Shown here piece after piece: positions 17,394 to 25,847 of a DNA stretch of 64,000 nucleotides. Under the pieces are notes generated by a model. It ran no database searches. It was not told where the DNA came from and saw only the letters and a list, made by a program, of their open reading frames with translations. The stretch comes from JAFMPW01 sp041743085 (GTDB lineage: Bacteria > Bacteroidota > Bacteroidia > Flavobacteriales > Flavobacteriaceae). A program made the position numbers and the translations under genes. The stretch lies in contig JBGTNL010000108.1 of the NCBI GenBank assembly GCA_041743085.1, positions 62,001 to 126,000 of the forward strand, written 5' to 3'. Position 1 is the stretch's first letter. The number at the start of each line of letters is the position of its first letter.

Positions 17394-17423
17394 CCCTGTC
17401 AATTTATGACAGGGTTTTTTTTT
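17394..17423 (+). terminator. Rho-independent terminator of the PfpI gene
   Basis: CCCTGTC (17394-17400) and GACAGGG (17408-17414) form a perfect 7-bp stem with a 7-nt loop, followed by nine T residues. Confidence 0.9.
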
Positions 17424-17457
17424 GTGCCATTCGGCGGGTTAATTCCTTATTTTTATA

Positions 17458-17621
17458 AGTAAATGGCATTAAACCCCAGGGCAAGCCCTGGACCCAATAG
17501 AAGGAATCGACCCAAGGGTCGAGGTATTAAACCTAGACCCCGCTGAAAAAGCGGGGTTAGTTCAACCATCCATTTTAACCGCTCCCGCCAAAAAGCGAGA
17601 TTATTAAAATGGGGTTTCACT
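17458..17621. repeat. 164-bp four-hairpin intergenic repeat, copy 1
   Basis: It begins AGTAAATGGCATTAAACCCC and ends GGGGTTTCACT. Internal stems are CCAGGGC/GCCCTGG (17476-17491), CGACCC/GGGTCG (17508-17521), ACCCCGC/GCGGGGT (17537-17557), and ATTTTAA/TTAAAAT enclosing CGCT/AGCG (17573-17610). Near-identical copies of exactly the same length lie at 20606 and 21504 in the same orientation. The minus strand carries a short ORF shared by all copies (MVELTPLFQRG...), probably incidental. It lies between the PfpI terminator and the aminotransferase, ending 16 bp before the latter's start. Confidence 0.9.
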
Positions 17622-17637
17622 AAGAAAACCGCAGTCA

Positions 17638-18795
17638 ATGAAGACGTTATTAAAATCTTACCGCTCCAAACTCCCTGATCTTCCAACCTCAATTTTTACT
17701 GTTATGAGCGGACTGGCGGCGCAGTATAATGCCATAAATCTGTCACAGGGATTTCCAAATTTCAATACGGACCCTGTATTAATTGAGCTCGTCACCAAAG
17801 CCATGAAAGATGGTTATAACCAATACGCCCCTATGACAGGTATTTACGCTCTCAGAGAAGTGATTTCAGAAAAAATAGAAACGCTTTATGGAGCACAATA
17901 CCATCCGGAATCAGAAATTACAATAACTGTCGGAGCCACGGAGGCCATTTTTTCTGCTATCACCGCCTTTGTCAGGGAAGGAGATGAGGTAATCGTCTTT
18001 AAGCCGGCTTATGACCTCTACGAACCGGCTATAAAGATCAATGGTGGTATTCCGGTTTTTTTTCAAATGAAGGGCAATAATTTTAAGATTGATTGGGATG
18101 AGTTCAGGGAAAAATTGAATGAAAAAACCAAAATGGTGGTTATCAATACACCTCATAACCCCAGTGGTACCGTGTTTTCCGAAGCCGATATGCTGCAACT
18201 CCAGGAAGCTCTGAGAAATACCGATATCCTGTTGCTCAGTGACGAAGCATATGAGCATATTGTCTTTGACGGCTACACCCATGAGAGTGCAGCCAAATAC
18301 GCTGATCTCGTGTCCCGAAGTTTTGTCTGTGCTTCTTTTGGCAAAACTTTTCACAGCACCGGATGGAAAATGGGGTACTGTGCGGCTCCGAAGGAGTTAA
18401 TGAGGGAATTTCAAAAAATACATGAATTCAATGTGTTTTGTGTTAACCATCCCGTTCAACGGGCACTGGCCGAATACTTGAAGGAACCACGGCACTATTT
18501 GGGCTTAAGTGCATTTTTTCAGGAGAAACGCGATTTTTTCCTATCGGCCATCTCATCGTCCAGATTTAGTTTTACTCCCGCACAGGGCACCTATTTTCAA
18601 TTATTGGACTACAGATCCATAACCGATGAAAGCGATGTTGACTTAGCTAAAAGACTAACTATGGAAAAAGGGCTGGCAAGTATTCCTATCTCTGTCTTTA
18701 ACCTCAACGGTCAGGACAACAAGCAATTGCGATTCTGTTTCGCCAAGACCAATGACACCTTGAAAAAAGCTGCGGAAATTATAAATACCATTTAG
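17638..18795 (+). CDS. PLP-dependent aminotransferase, methionine aminotransferase (YbdL)-like
   Basis: A 385-residue class I/II aminotransferase. It has INLSQGFPNF near residue 37, VGATEAIFSAI (PLP phosphate), NTPHNPSG (~178-185), SDEAYEHIVFDG (PLP pyridine Asp region), the Schiff-base lysine in SFGKTFHSTGWKMGY, and LRFCFAKTNDTL with the substrate-carboxylate Arg near the C-terminus. The IVFDG/HES segment resembles methionine aminotransferases of the YbdL type, acting on methionine and related amino acids. Exact substrate is not provable. It is monocistronic and directly follows repeat copy 1, which may form part of its leader. Confidence 0.85.
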   Translation: MKTLLKSYRSKLPDLPTSIFTVMSGLAAQYNAINLSQGFPNFNTDPVLIELVTKAMKDGYNQYAPMTGIYALREVISEKIETLYGAQYHPESEITITVGATEAIFSAITAFVREGDEVIVFKPAYDLYEPAIKINGGIPVFFQMKGNNFKIDWDEFREKLNEKTKMVVINTPHNPSGTVFSEADMLQLQEALRNTDILLLSDEAYEHIVFDGYTHESAAKYADLVSRSFVCASFGKTFHSTGWKMGYCAAPKELMREFQKIHEFNVFCVNHPVQRALAEYLKEPRHYLGLSAFFQEKRDFFLSAISSSRFSFTPAQGTYFQLLDYRSITDESDVDLAKRLTMEKGLASIPISVFNLNGQDNKQLRFCFAKTNDTLKKAAEIINTI

Positions 18796-18811
18796 AACCG
18801 GTTAAAATATA

Positions 18812-19969
18812 TTAGTTAACGGAGGCCTTTACCAATTTCATAAACTCCCCAATTTTAGATGGTTCGAGCCAGCGCGTAACAACCACCAGATCATTGGCCT
18901 TGTCGATCACTATAAAATTACCGCCAAAACCGGCAGCATAATATATGTCATCTGAAAGCCCTTCCCAATGCCTGTCCCCTCTTTTGTTCAGCCACCACAT
19001 ATACCCGTAATTTACATTTGGGATAGACGGAGCAGTGGCTTTTTGTATCCACTCCCTACTGATCAGCTGTTCCGATTTCCATTTACCGTCATTTAAAAAG
19101 AGCATACCGAATCTTGCCATGTCTTCCGTGCTGATAAAGATCCCCGCCCCTGAATGACCGCCACCGGTAACGGATTTCATTTGGATCCCGTCTATTTCTG
19201 TCCAGGCATGGTCATATCCATGCCATCTCCATGTGACAGACGCTCCAATTTTATCCATAAGTTCTTCCTTAAGGACAGCCGGTAGCGGTTTGCGCCAAAC
19301 ATGGGTAAGTGCATAGGCCAGAACATTCACCCGAACGTCATTGTATTCCATAACTGTTCCGGGTTCAATTGGTTTACGGAACTTCCAATCATCTATATCG
19401 CCTTCCTCAGGGGGCCTGTCTGCCCAATCCTTTCCTCCCCACAATTCTCCCGACCAATCTGAATTTTGCTGTAGAAGGTGTTCCCAGGTGATCTTACTAT
19501 TGTGAACTCCACCAAAGGTTCCGTCCCATATATAATCTGCCACCTGGTCGTTGGTATCCGCAATCAATCCATTGTCTACCGCCAAACCGGCAACAGTGGA
19601 AAGAAAACTTTTAGTGACACTGAAGGTCATATCCACCCGCCGGATATCTCCCCATTGCCCAACGATATACCCGTCTTTAAGTATCATCCCGGCCGGGCCT
19701 CCGCGTTTTTTAGTGGGACCCAAAATCTCGTGGAAAGGCTCCCTTTCAAAGCCTTTGAGTATGGCAATGCGTAAATCGAGTGAACCGGAATACTCATTTT
19801 GTTCTGCAAAACTGACTGCTTTTTGAAGTAGTTCCTGATCAATCTTAAAATCTCTTGGAGCCACTTCCTTCCATTCTGAATTTCGTTCCGGAAAGTAATA
19901 ATTGTGTTGGGCATCTACCGGATTGAAGAAAAAGAGCGCAAATAACAAAGGGAGTAAACAATTTTTCAT
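18812..19969 (-). CDS. Secreted serine hydrolase, class C beta-lactamase fold
   Basis: A 385-residue protein with a signal peptide (MKNCLLPLLFALFFFNPVDA, cleavage near 20). The catalytic SxxK is in TFSVTKSFLST (~130-140) and the second motif is probably YNDVRVN (YxN, ~213). A GGGHSGAGI stretch and the late GFGGNFIVID fit the third active-site strand. Family members are esterases, peptidases or penicillin-binding enzymes; substrate here is unknown. It shares a direction with the GNAT gene, 12 bp away, so the two are probably cotranscribed. Confidence 0.85.
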   Translation of the reverse strand: MKNCLLPLLFALFFFNPVDAQHNYYFPERNSEWKEVAPRDFKIDQELLQKAVSFAEQNEYSGSLDLRIAILKGFEREPFHEILGPTKKRGGPAGMILKDGYIVGQWGDIRRVDMTFSVTKSFLSTVAGLAVDNGLIADTNDQVADYIWDGTFGGVHNSKITWEHLLQQNSDWSGELWGGKDWADRPPEEGDIDDWKFRKPIEPGTVMEYNDVRVNVLAYALTHVWRKPLPAVLKEELMDKIGASVTWRWHGYDHAWTEIDGIQMKSVTGGGHSGAGIFISTEDMARFGMLFLNDGKWKSEQLISREWIQKATAPSIPNVNYGYMWWLNKRGDRHWEGLSDDIYYAAGFGGNFIVIDKANDLVVVTRWLEPSKIGEFMKLVKASVN

Positions 19970-19981
19970 ATCCGGTATATT

Positions 19982-20512
19982 TTAGGAACTGAAGGTAACC
20001 AAATCTAATCGCATAAGCCAATCCATTTGCTTGTCGTTCCCTATGTAGTAAGGATGCCTTCCAAACTTTCTAAACCCATGTCGCTCATAAAATCGGATTG
20101 CCGCAGTATTGTGCTCCCAAACCCCAAGCCATAGAAATGATCTGTTCCGGTTTAGCGCAATTATTTTAACCTGTTCCAGTATCCACTTGCCAATGTGCAT
20201 CCCCTGGTACTTCTCACCGACGTAAATTCTTTCCAGCTCCAAACTGTCATCTCCTTTTAATTCGGTTTGCGCATCCCCTTTGTTCAGTTTAAAATATCCA
20301 ACTAAACTGTCATTCGATTTCACAAAATAAAAGTAAGAGTTCGGATTTTTTAGTTCTCTTTCGAGATGCTCTCTTGTAAGTACAGAATTTAAGTAATGGG
20401 TAAAGTCCCGGGGGTTGTTATGTGCTTCAAAGGCATCAACAAACGTTTTCCGGGCAATTTCGGTAAGCTCACCCAGCTGATCCAAAGTGCAGGTTTCAAT
20501 ATGAAGTCCCAT
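19982..20512 (-). CDS. GNAT family N-acetyltransferase
   Basis: A 176-residue acetyltransferase. The acetyl-CoA pyrophosphate loop is in VGEKYQGMHIGKWILEQ (Q/RxxGxG/A type, ~97-113). It is followed by LWLGVWEHNTAAIRFYERHGFRKFG (motif B, ~129-153), typical of SpeG/PaiA-like enzymes. Substrate is unknown. It is upstream of and probably cotranscribed with the serine hydrolase. Confidence 0.85.
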   Translation of the reverse strand: MGLHIETCTLDQLGELTEIARKTFVDAFEAHNNPRDFTHYLNSVLTREHLERELKNPNSYFYFVKSNDSLVGYFKLNKGDAQTELKGDDSLELERIYVGEKYQGMHIGKWILEQVKIIALNRNRSFLWLGVWEHNTAAIRFYERHGFRKFGRHPYYIGNDKQMDWLMRLDLVTFSS

Positions 20513-20546
20513 TCGTAAAAACTACCCTCTAAAATACTAAAAAGAA

Positions 20547-20574
20547 AAAGAGCAAAACCGCGGTTTTGCTCTTT
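20547..20574. promoter_or_regulatory. Perfect 28-bp palindrome upstream of the GNAT gene
   Basis: AAAGAGCAAAACCG is followed directly by its exact reverse complement CGGTTTTGCTCTTT. It lies 35 bp upstream of the GNAT start. It can be a bidirectional terminator-like hairpin or an operator; there is no gene ending immediately to either side that needs a terminator. Confidence 0.7.
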
Positions 20575-20605
20575 CGGGGGATTTTTACGACTAAGTGCTT
20601 TTTAC

Positions 20606-20769
20606 AGTAAATGGCATTAAACCCCAGGGCAAGCCCTGGACCCAGTAGAAGGAATCGACCCAAGGGTCGAGGTATTAAACCCAGACCCCGCTGAAAAAGC
20701 GGGGTTAGTTCAACCATCCATTTTAACCGCTCCCGCTAAAAAGCGAGATTATTAAAATGGGGTTTCACT
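20606..20769. repeat. 164-bp four-hairpin intergenic repeat, copy 2
   Basis: It is the same length and orientation as copy 1 and differs at only a few positions, for example CCCAGTAG for CCCAATAG and CCCGCTAAA for CCCGCCAAA. All four stems are intact. It sits in the 1.2-kb gap 20513-21710. The stretch 20770-21222 after it holds no convincing gene: only fragments such as CGKCKKNLESDNPKGRD (near 21064-21114) and a weak dyad near 21162-21180. Confidence 0.9.
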
Positions 20770-21222
20770 AATAAATAGCTTCATGGTGTGGACGGAAATA
20801 CCTGGATAACAGTTATTCCAATCCCGGCAAGTCACCTCCTTATCAACTATAAGGTTTCTTTTGGTGTCCATAGCAAAAAGCAAATTTATTTGGGAGTACA
20901 TAGCGATAAGTTTTGCTTAAGTTAATTGCAGTTTGAACGTAATCATTTATCTAAAAATACAGGATATTCTAAAAATACCGAAGTAATTGTTGTAAAATCT
21001 TACTTTTTTGTTGCGTATTTTCTTTATCTGTTAAATTTATGGCTAATTTCCAACCATAACAGTATGCGGTAAGTGTAAAAAAAATCTTGAAAGCGACAAT
21101 CCCAAAGGAAGAGACCTCCGAGAGTTACACAGATTAAATCCACTTTTCAGAATCGATTAGGATTCCGCACCGGCAGGAATGTGCAAATCTGTTTAATTCC
21201 GGATCTTTGAAAAAAAGGCACT

Positions 21223-21254
21223 AAAAAAGCAGCCTTTGGGGAAGCTGCTTTTTT
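21223..21254 (-). terminator. Bidirectional terminator hairpin
   Basis: AAAAAAGCAGC (21223-21233) and GCTGCTTTTTT (21244-21254) form an 11-bp stem with a 10-nt loop. T-runs are present for both strands. On the minus strand it lies 21 bp after the stop of the small ORF at 21276-21383, which supports that ORF being transcribed. Confidence 0.85.
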
Positions 21255-21275
21255 AATCGTTTGCAAAGAAAATTA

Positions 21276-21383
21276 CTATAGCATAAAAAGCTTTCTTGTA
21301 AGCATCAAAATGCCGCTGTAAAAGTCATTCCGATACACTTGCACCTCTTCTTCAGCAGGTCTGTGGTTAATTTGGGTATCCAT
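21276..21383 (-). CDS. Candidate small protein gene (35 residues)
   Basis: An ATG-initiated ORF beginning MDTQINHRPAEEEVQVYRND and ending RKLFML: acidic, then with a short hydrophobic patch (FYSGILML) and a basic end. An A-rich leader precedes the start, as in genuine Bacteroidota genes, and a strong hairpin terminator follows in the same direction. The surrounding 1.2-kb gap has no other gene. The family is not recognised and function is unknown. Confidence 0.45.
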   Translation of the reverse strand: MDTQINHRPAEEEVQVYRNDFYSGILMLTRKLFML

Positions 21384-21503
21384 AGCTTTGTAGGTTTTAA
21401 AAGTTTGATTTGGGTTTCACTTTTAATTACAATGTAAATATACCACCAAACCGCCACCCTACTAAATTATTGTTGTGAAGTGATCTTAAAATGTTGTGAA
21501 AAA

Positions 21504-21667
21504 AGTAAATGGCATTAAACCCCAGGGCAAGCCCTGGACCCAATAGAAGGAATCGACCCAAGGGTCGAGGTATTAAACCTAGGCCCCGCTGAAAAATCGG
21601 GGTTAGTTCAACCATCCATTTTAACCGCTCCCGCTAAAAAGCGAGATTATTAAAATGGGGTTTCACT
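21504..21667. repeat. 164-bp four-hairpin intergenic repeat, copy 3
   Basis: It has identical length and ends to copies 1 and 2. The third hairpin is partly disrupted here (GCCCCGC against TCGGGGT), while the others are intact. It ends 43 bp downstream of the scoB stop. With copy 2 it brackets a 734-bp segment carrying the candidate small gene. Confidence 0.9.
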
Positions 21668-21710
21668 AATAAACGGTCAATATCTTCGATAAAAGGCATG
21701 GTTCCAGTTA

Positions 21711-22379
21711 TTAAATACCCATTTCCGGAATATCCCCGTCAATAAGCAAAGTACCTTCCGTGGCCTTTTTTATTTCTTCGATCGTAACTCCCGGGGCTCG
21801 TTCCAATAATTTAAATCCATCTGCCGTAACTTCTATAACAGCGAGGTTCGTGACCACTTTTTTAACACATTTCACTCCGGTTAATGGCAGTTTACACTGT
21901 TTTAGCAGTTTGGATTCGCCTGCCCTGTTCGTGTGGATCATCGCAACTATGATATTCTCCGCGGAGGCCACGAGGTCCATAGCGCCACCCATCCCCTTTA
22001 CCATTTTACCGGGTATCTTCCAGTTGGCTATATCACCCTTCTCTGAAACTTCCATAGCCCCCAGTATGGTTAGGTGCACATGCTGCCCCCTTATCATCCC
22101 AAAACTTGTGGCAGAATCGAAGAAGGATGCCCCGGGCAATGTTGTAATGGTCTGCTTCCCGGCGTTTATGATATCTGCATCTTCCTCCCCATCAAAGGGG
22201 AACGGACCCATCCCGAGCACCCCGTTCTCACTCTGAAATTCGACATCAATATCGTCCCTTACAAAATTCGCCACCAGGGTAGGAATCCCAATTCCCAGGT
22301 TTACGTAGTAACCGTCTTTTACCTCTTTTGCAATGCGTTTGGCAATGCCGTTTTTATCTAACATAATTTTATGTAACAA
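21711..22379 (-). CDS. scoB: 3-oxoacid (succinyl-CoA:acetoacetate) CoA-transferase subunit B
   Basis: A 222-residue beta subunit. The catalytic glutamate is in the conserved SENGVLGMGPFP segment (~50-61), and GGAMDLVASAENIIVAM (~130-146) and YVNLGIGIPTLV (~24-35) are diagnostic of ScoB/AtoA-type subunits. The enzyme moves CoA between succinyl-CoA and acetoacetate or related acids. The alpha subunit gene lies upstream on the same strand but is separated by 189 bp, unusual for this pair, which is normally adjacent. Confidence 0.9.
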   Translation of the reverse strand: MLHKIMLDKNGIAKRIAKEVKDGYYVNLGIGIPTLVANFVRDDIDVEFQSENGVLGMGPFPFDGEEDADIINAGKQTITTLPGASFFDSATSFGMIRGQHVHLTILGAMEVSEKGDIANWKIPGKMVKGMGGAMDLVASAENIIVAMIHTNRAGESKLLKQCKLPLTGVKCVKKVVTNLAVIEVTADGFKLLERAPGVTIEEIKKATEGTLLIDGDIPEMGI

Positions 22380-22435
22380 TTACTGAATGTAATGATCTAT
22401 CAGTACATATTCCGAGAACGTAGAAATTATGTGCG

Positions 22436-22534
22436 CTAAGGGCTCGTATTCTTCTTGCTTGTACTTACAATCTTATACATGATCAATCCTAATTCATTGA
22501 TACTTTCCTTCAAATCCGTATTTTCCCTTGCCAT
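22436..22534 (-). pseudogene. Probable internally deleted S23/four-helix-bundle gene remnant
   Basis: A 32-residue ORF in the scoA-scoB gap. It begins MARENT, like the start of many S23-type proteins, and then runs INELGLIMYKIVSTSKKN, like their C-terminal helix; compare CEELIRILVSIIKNS ending the intact gene at 45357. AT-rich dyads flank it: AATTGATCAATT at 22553-22564 upstream, and an AATTACTGAATGTAATGATC-like tract downstream near 22379-22398. The family assignment rests on weak similarity. Confidence 0.35.
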
Positions 22535-22568
22535 AATTGGTTCATTCTTAAATTGATCAATTTACCAA

Positions 22569-23270
22569 TTAATCTCTTTGCCGTACAGTCCGCTGCTCAA
22601 TGCGCTTTTCATAATGACTTCCTTGAAAAATGCGCTGTACAAATATACCCGGAACATGAATCTCATTGGGCGCAAGCTTTCCCGCAGGAACTAATTCTTC
22701 AACCTCGGCCACCGTAATTTTCGCTGCGCCGCACATGCAGGGATTAAAGTTACGGGCGGTTCCTTTAAAAATAAGATTCCCGGCCTCATCTCCCTTCCAT
22801 GCCTTCACAAAAGAGAAATCGGCCTTAAAAGCCCTTTCCAAAACGTACATCTTTCCATTAAATTCCCTGGTCTCCTTTCCTTCCGCTACTTCCGTTCCAT
22901 AACCGGCCGGGGTGTAAAAAGCGGGGAAGCCAGCCTGTGCAGCACGGCATTTTTCCGCAAGCGTTCCCTGTGGTGTTAATTCAACCTCCAGTTCTCCGCT
23001 TAGCATCTGCCTTTCAAACTCATCGTTCTCGCCTACATAGGAAGAGATCATTTTCTTTATTTGATGTTTTTGCAAAAGCAAACCCAATCCAAAATCATCT
23101 ACCCCTGCATTGTTGCTTATACAGGTTATGTCTTTTATCCCCATGCGGACAAGTTCCTCAATGGCCCTCTCGGGGATACCGCAAAGCCCAAAGCCTCCCA
23201 GCATTAAAGTCATACCATCCTGTACGCCTTCAAGCGCTTCCTGCACATTAGCAACTGTTTTTCGTATCAT
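22569..23270 (-). CDS. scoA: 3-oxoacid CoA-transferase subunit A
   Basis: A 233-residue alpha subunit. The CoA-transferase signature MLGGFGLCGIPERAI (~22-36) is near the N-terminus, ISNNAGVDDFGLGLLL (~51-66) follows, and MCGAAKITVAEVEELV (~178-193) lies in the C-terminal half. It pairs with scoB. The intergenic spacer between them contains the S23-like remnant. Confidence 0.92.
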   Translation of the reverse strand: MIRKTVANVQEALEGVQDGMTLMLGGFGLCGIPERAIEELVRMGIKDITCISNNAGVDDFGLGLLLQKHQIKKMISSYVGENDEFERQMLSGELEVELTPQGTLAEKCRAAQAGFPAFYTPAGYGTEVAEGKETREFNGKMYVLERAFKADFSFVKAWKGDEAGNLIFKGTARNFNPCMCGAAKITVAEVEELVPAGKLAPNEIHVPGIFVQRIFQGSHYEKRIEQRTVRQRD

Positions 23271-23340
23271 ATTAATTTGAATCTAAACATAAGAGTAATC
23301 CCATAAGGGCAAGTCCTCTAAAATACGTCATTAAATAAAA

Positions 23341-23362
23341 AATCCCGCTAGTAAGCGGGATT
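23341..23362 (-). terminator. Hairpin between scoA and pbp1A
   Basis: AATCCCGCT (23341-23349) pairs with AGCGGGATT (23354-23362) around a 4-nt loop. It lies 150 bp downstream of the pbp1A stop on the minus strand. A further weak dyad GCTCT/AGAGC is at 23381-23395. It may terminate the ricT-gldH-pbp1A operon. Confidence 0.6.
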
Positions 23363-23513
23363 AATTCAACCTGAATAATTGCTCTTCTCAGAGCAAATCT
23401 TTGAAATTCCCTACGGAACAACGGGGAGGATCCTATTTACCACTCCTCATGTAGCGAAAGAGGAGAAATGCACGGGGTCGGAACTGCTTTTGTGGTTCCG
23501 GGCGAGGAGAAAT

Positions 23514-25844
23514 CTAAAAATCCATATCTTCCAGGTCGTCATCAAGATCAGTTTCCTTTTCAGTCTCCATGATCTCTGTACAATCCACATTAATTGAAAG
23601 TCCATCAGGTTTAGGAAACGCATCTTTTGATATGGACAGTTCTTCATCTGCATAGTTCTTTTTCATAAAAAGTGCCCAGATAGGCAATGCCATGGAGGCT
23701 CCCTGGCCGTATCCCAACGTACTAAAATGTGTAGCCCTGTCCTCCCCGCCTACCCATACGCCGGCCACCAAATTGGGCACCATACCAATAAACCATCCAT
23801 CACTCTGATTCTGGGTGGTTCCCGTTTTACCGGCGATCGGATTATTGAACTCATAGGGATACCCTGTAATAATTTCTTGATACACTGTGGTGTTCTGGTT
23901 GTAGTTATGCCTTAACCGCGTTCCGGATCCCCCCTGTGTAACGCCCTCCATGAGATCTATCATTGCATAGGCAACATCTTTGCTCAGGACATCTTTAGTT
24001 TCCGGAACATACTCATATAACACGGTTCCGTTTTTATCTTCGATCCGGGTGACCATTACCGGTTTAACATACACTCCCTGATTTACAAAGGTGCCGTAAG
24101 CCCCTACCATTTCGTATACATTAAAGTCGGGCGTACCCAGGGCAATAGACGGAACTTCCGGTATTTCCCTTGTTAATCCCAAATTCTTTACAATGGACAC
24201 CACCGCTTTGGGCCCGACCCTGTCTATTAATTGGGCGGTAACGGTATTCACAGAGTTAGCCAAAGCGTGTTTCAAGGTATACATTTTGCCGGAATACTTG
24301 CCATCTGCATTTTTGGGGCACCAGGCTTCCGGATTGCCATGTTTCTCGGCCTCAATGCAATATTGGCTGTCCGGTAGGGAATCACACGGCGAATACCGCA
24401 ATTGATCTATGGCCGCCGCATAGATAAAGGGTTTAAAGGTAGATCCTGCCTGCCGTGCACCCTGGATCACGTTATCGTATTGAAAATGCTTGTAATTAAG
24501 GCCCCCAACCCATGCTTTAACATGCCCCGTCTGGGGCTCCATGGCCATCATTGCGGATCTTAAAAAGGTCTTATAGTATCGAATGGAGTCCAGGGGTGAC
24601 ATGACGGTATCTTTTTCCTGGGTTTCACTATTCCAGTCAAAAACCGTCATCTCGGTTTTTTTGGTAAAGGAGGTTCTGATCTCCTTTTCTGATTTTCCCT
24701 CGGCCGCCATAGACCTCCATCGGTGCGAATTTTTCATGGCCCGTTCCATGATACGGTCTATTTCACTATTGTTAAGTTCCAGAAAAGGAGCGGTTTGATT
24801 ACGGTCAGGGGTGTTCTGGTGAAAAAATTCCGTCTGTAGATTTTTCATGTGTTCCGAAGTGGCCTCTTCAGCATTTTGCTGCATGCGGGCATCAATGGTC
24901 GTAAACACTTTCAGGCCATCCAGATAGATATTCCAACGATCTCTTTCTCCCTCTAAGGCAGGTTTTGGATTTTTATCTATCCAATCGTTCAAAAAACCCT
25001 GCAGATACATCCTGAAGTAGGTCGCTAATCCTTCACGATGCGACTCCGGACTAAAATTAATATCCATTTTAAGCGTCTGGAGCGAGTCTTTCTCTTTCTC
25101 CGTAACATAATCGTATTTGGCCATTTGGCCAAGAACCGTATTTCTTCGATTTAGGACCAACTCTTCCCGTCGGATAGGATTATACAAAGAAGAGTTTTTT
25201 AGCATGCCCACGAGCATTGCAGACTCTTCCACTTTAAGATTTTGAGGTTCTTTGCCAAAATATATTCTCGACGCGGATCGTATTCCATCGGCATTATAGT
25301 GGAAATCATATTCGTTCATGTACATGGCTATGATCTCTTCTTTGGTATACTGCCGTTCCAGCCTTGTAGCAATAACCCATTCTTTTACCTTTTGCAATAT
25401 CCTGTCCACCGAGCTGGCAGAAGCCCTTTCGGTAAATAAAAGTTTTGACAATTGTTGTGATATTGTACTTGCGCCGCCCCGTTTCCCAAGAAAGAAAAGC
25501 GCCCTTAAGGTACCTCGGGCATCAATTCCCGAATGATCAAAATAACGCGCATCTTCTGTGGCAACCAACGCATTTATCAAATTTTTCGGAAGGCTGTCAT
25601 AGGGTACAGGGGTGCGGTTATCGTCGAGATAAAATTTTCCAAGTGTTTTCCCGTCAGAGGAGATAATTTCAGTAGCTAAGTTCGTTTGCGGACTCTCCAG
25701 ATGCTCAAAAGTGGGCATTTCTCCAAAAAGTCCCCACGAGGCAAGCATAAAAACCAAAATTGCAGAAAAAATTCCGGCAGCAAATAAAATCCAAAACCAT
25801 TTGATAAATTTGAAAAACCCGGGGGCCTTTGTTTTTTTAGCCAT
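23514..25844 (-). CDS. Bifunctional penicillin-binding protein 1A (transglycosylase/transpeptidase)
   Basis: A 776-residue class A PBP. An N-terminal membrane anchor (~12-34) is followed by the glycosyltransferase domain with the catalytic Glu in ATEDARYFDHSGID (~94-107) and STISQQLSK. The transpeptidase domain has the serine SxxK in GSTFKPF, SVN in the NSVNTVTAQ segment, and KTGTT near the C-terminus. It polymerises and crosslinks peptidoglycan in the periplasm. It is the last gene of the ricT-gldH-pbp1A operon, 3 bp after gldH. The acidic tail (ETDLDDDLEDMDF) is notable. Confidence 0.95.
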   Translation of the reverse strand: MAKKTKAPGFFKFIKWFWILFAAGIFSAILVFMLASWGLFGEMPTFEHLESPQTNLATEIISSDGKTLGKFYLDDNRTPVPYDSLPKNLINALVATEDARYFDHSGIDARGTLRALFFLGKRGGASTISQQLSKLLFTERASASSVDRILQKVKEWVIATRLERQYTKEEIIAMYMNEYDFHYNADGIRSASRIYFGKEPQNLKVEESAMLVGMLKNSSLYNPIRREELVLNRRNTVLGQMAKYDYVTEKEKDSLQTLKMDINFSPESHREGLATYFRMYLQGFLNDWIDKNPKPALEGERDRWNIYLDGLKVFTTIDARMQQNAEEATSEHMKNLQTEFFHQNTPDRNQTAPFLELNNSEIDRIMERAMKNSHRWRSMAAEGKSEKEIRTSFTKKTEMTVFDWNSETQEKDTVMSPLDSIRYYKTFLRSAMMAMEPQTGHVKAWVGGLNYKHFQYDNVIQGARQAGSTFKPFIYAAAIDQLRYSPCDSLPDSQYCIEAEKHGNPEAWCPKNADGKYSGKMYTLKHALANSVNTVTAQLIDRVGPKAVVSIVKNLGLTREIPEVPSIALGTPDFNVYEMVGAYGTFVNQGVYVKPVMVTRIEDKNGTVLYEYVPETKDVLSKDVAYAMIDLMEGVTQGGSGTRLRHNYNQNTTVYQEIITGYPYEFNNPIAGKTGTTQNQSDGWFIGMVPNLVAGVWVGGEDRATHFSTLGYGQGASMALPIWALFMKKNYADEELSISKDAFPKPDGLSINVDCTEIMETEKETDLDDDLEDMDF

Positions 25845-25847
25845 AAC

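Noticed and set aside
20752..20871. 39-codon ORF on the minus strand (MDTKRNLIVDKEVTCRDWNN...)
   Set aside because: Its stop codon and last residues lie inside repeat copy 2, there is no terminator or leader support, and no family resemblance; most likely chance.
21160..21180. ATTCC...GGAAT dyad resembling CCGCACCGGCAGGAAT-type hairpins
   Set aside because: Short arms and no positional support; it resembles the common hairpin near 54662 but cannot be called a family from two weak cases.
17453..21615. Repeated minus-strand ORFs sharing MVELTPLFQRGLGLIPRPLG in the three 164-bp copies
   Set aside because: They are a reading of the hairpin-rich repeat; substitutions between copies fit the stems better than a protein, and the ORF ends run into unrelated flanks.
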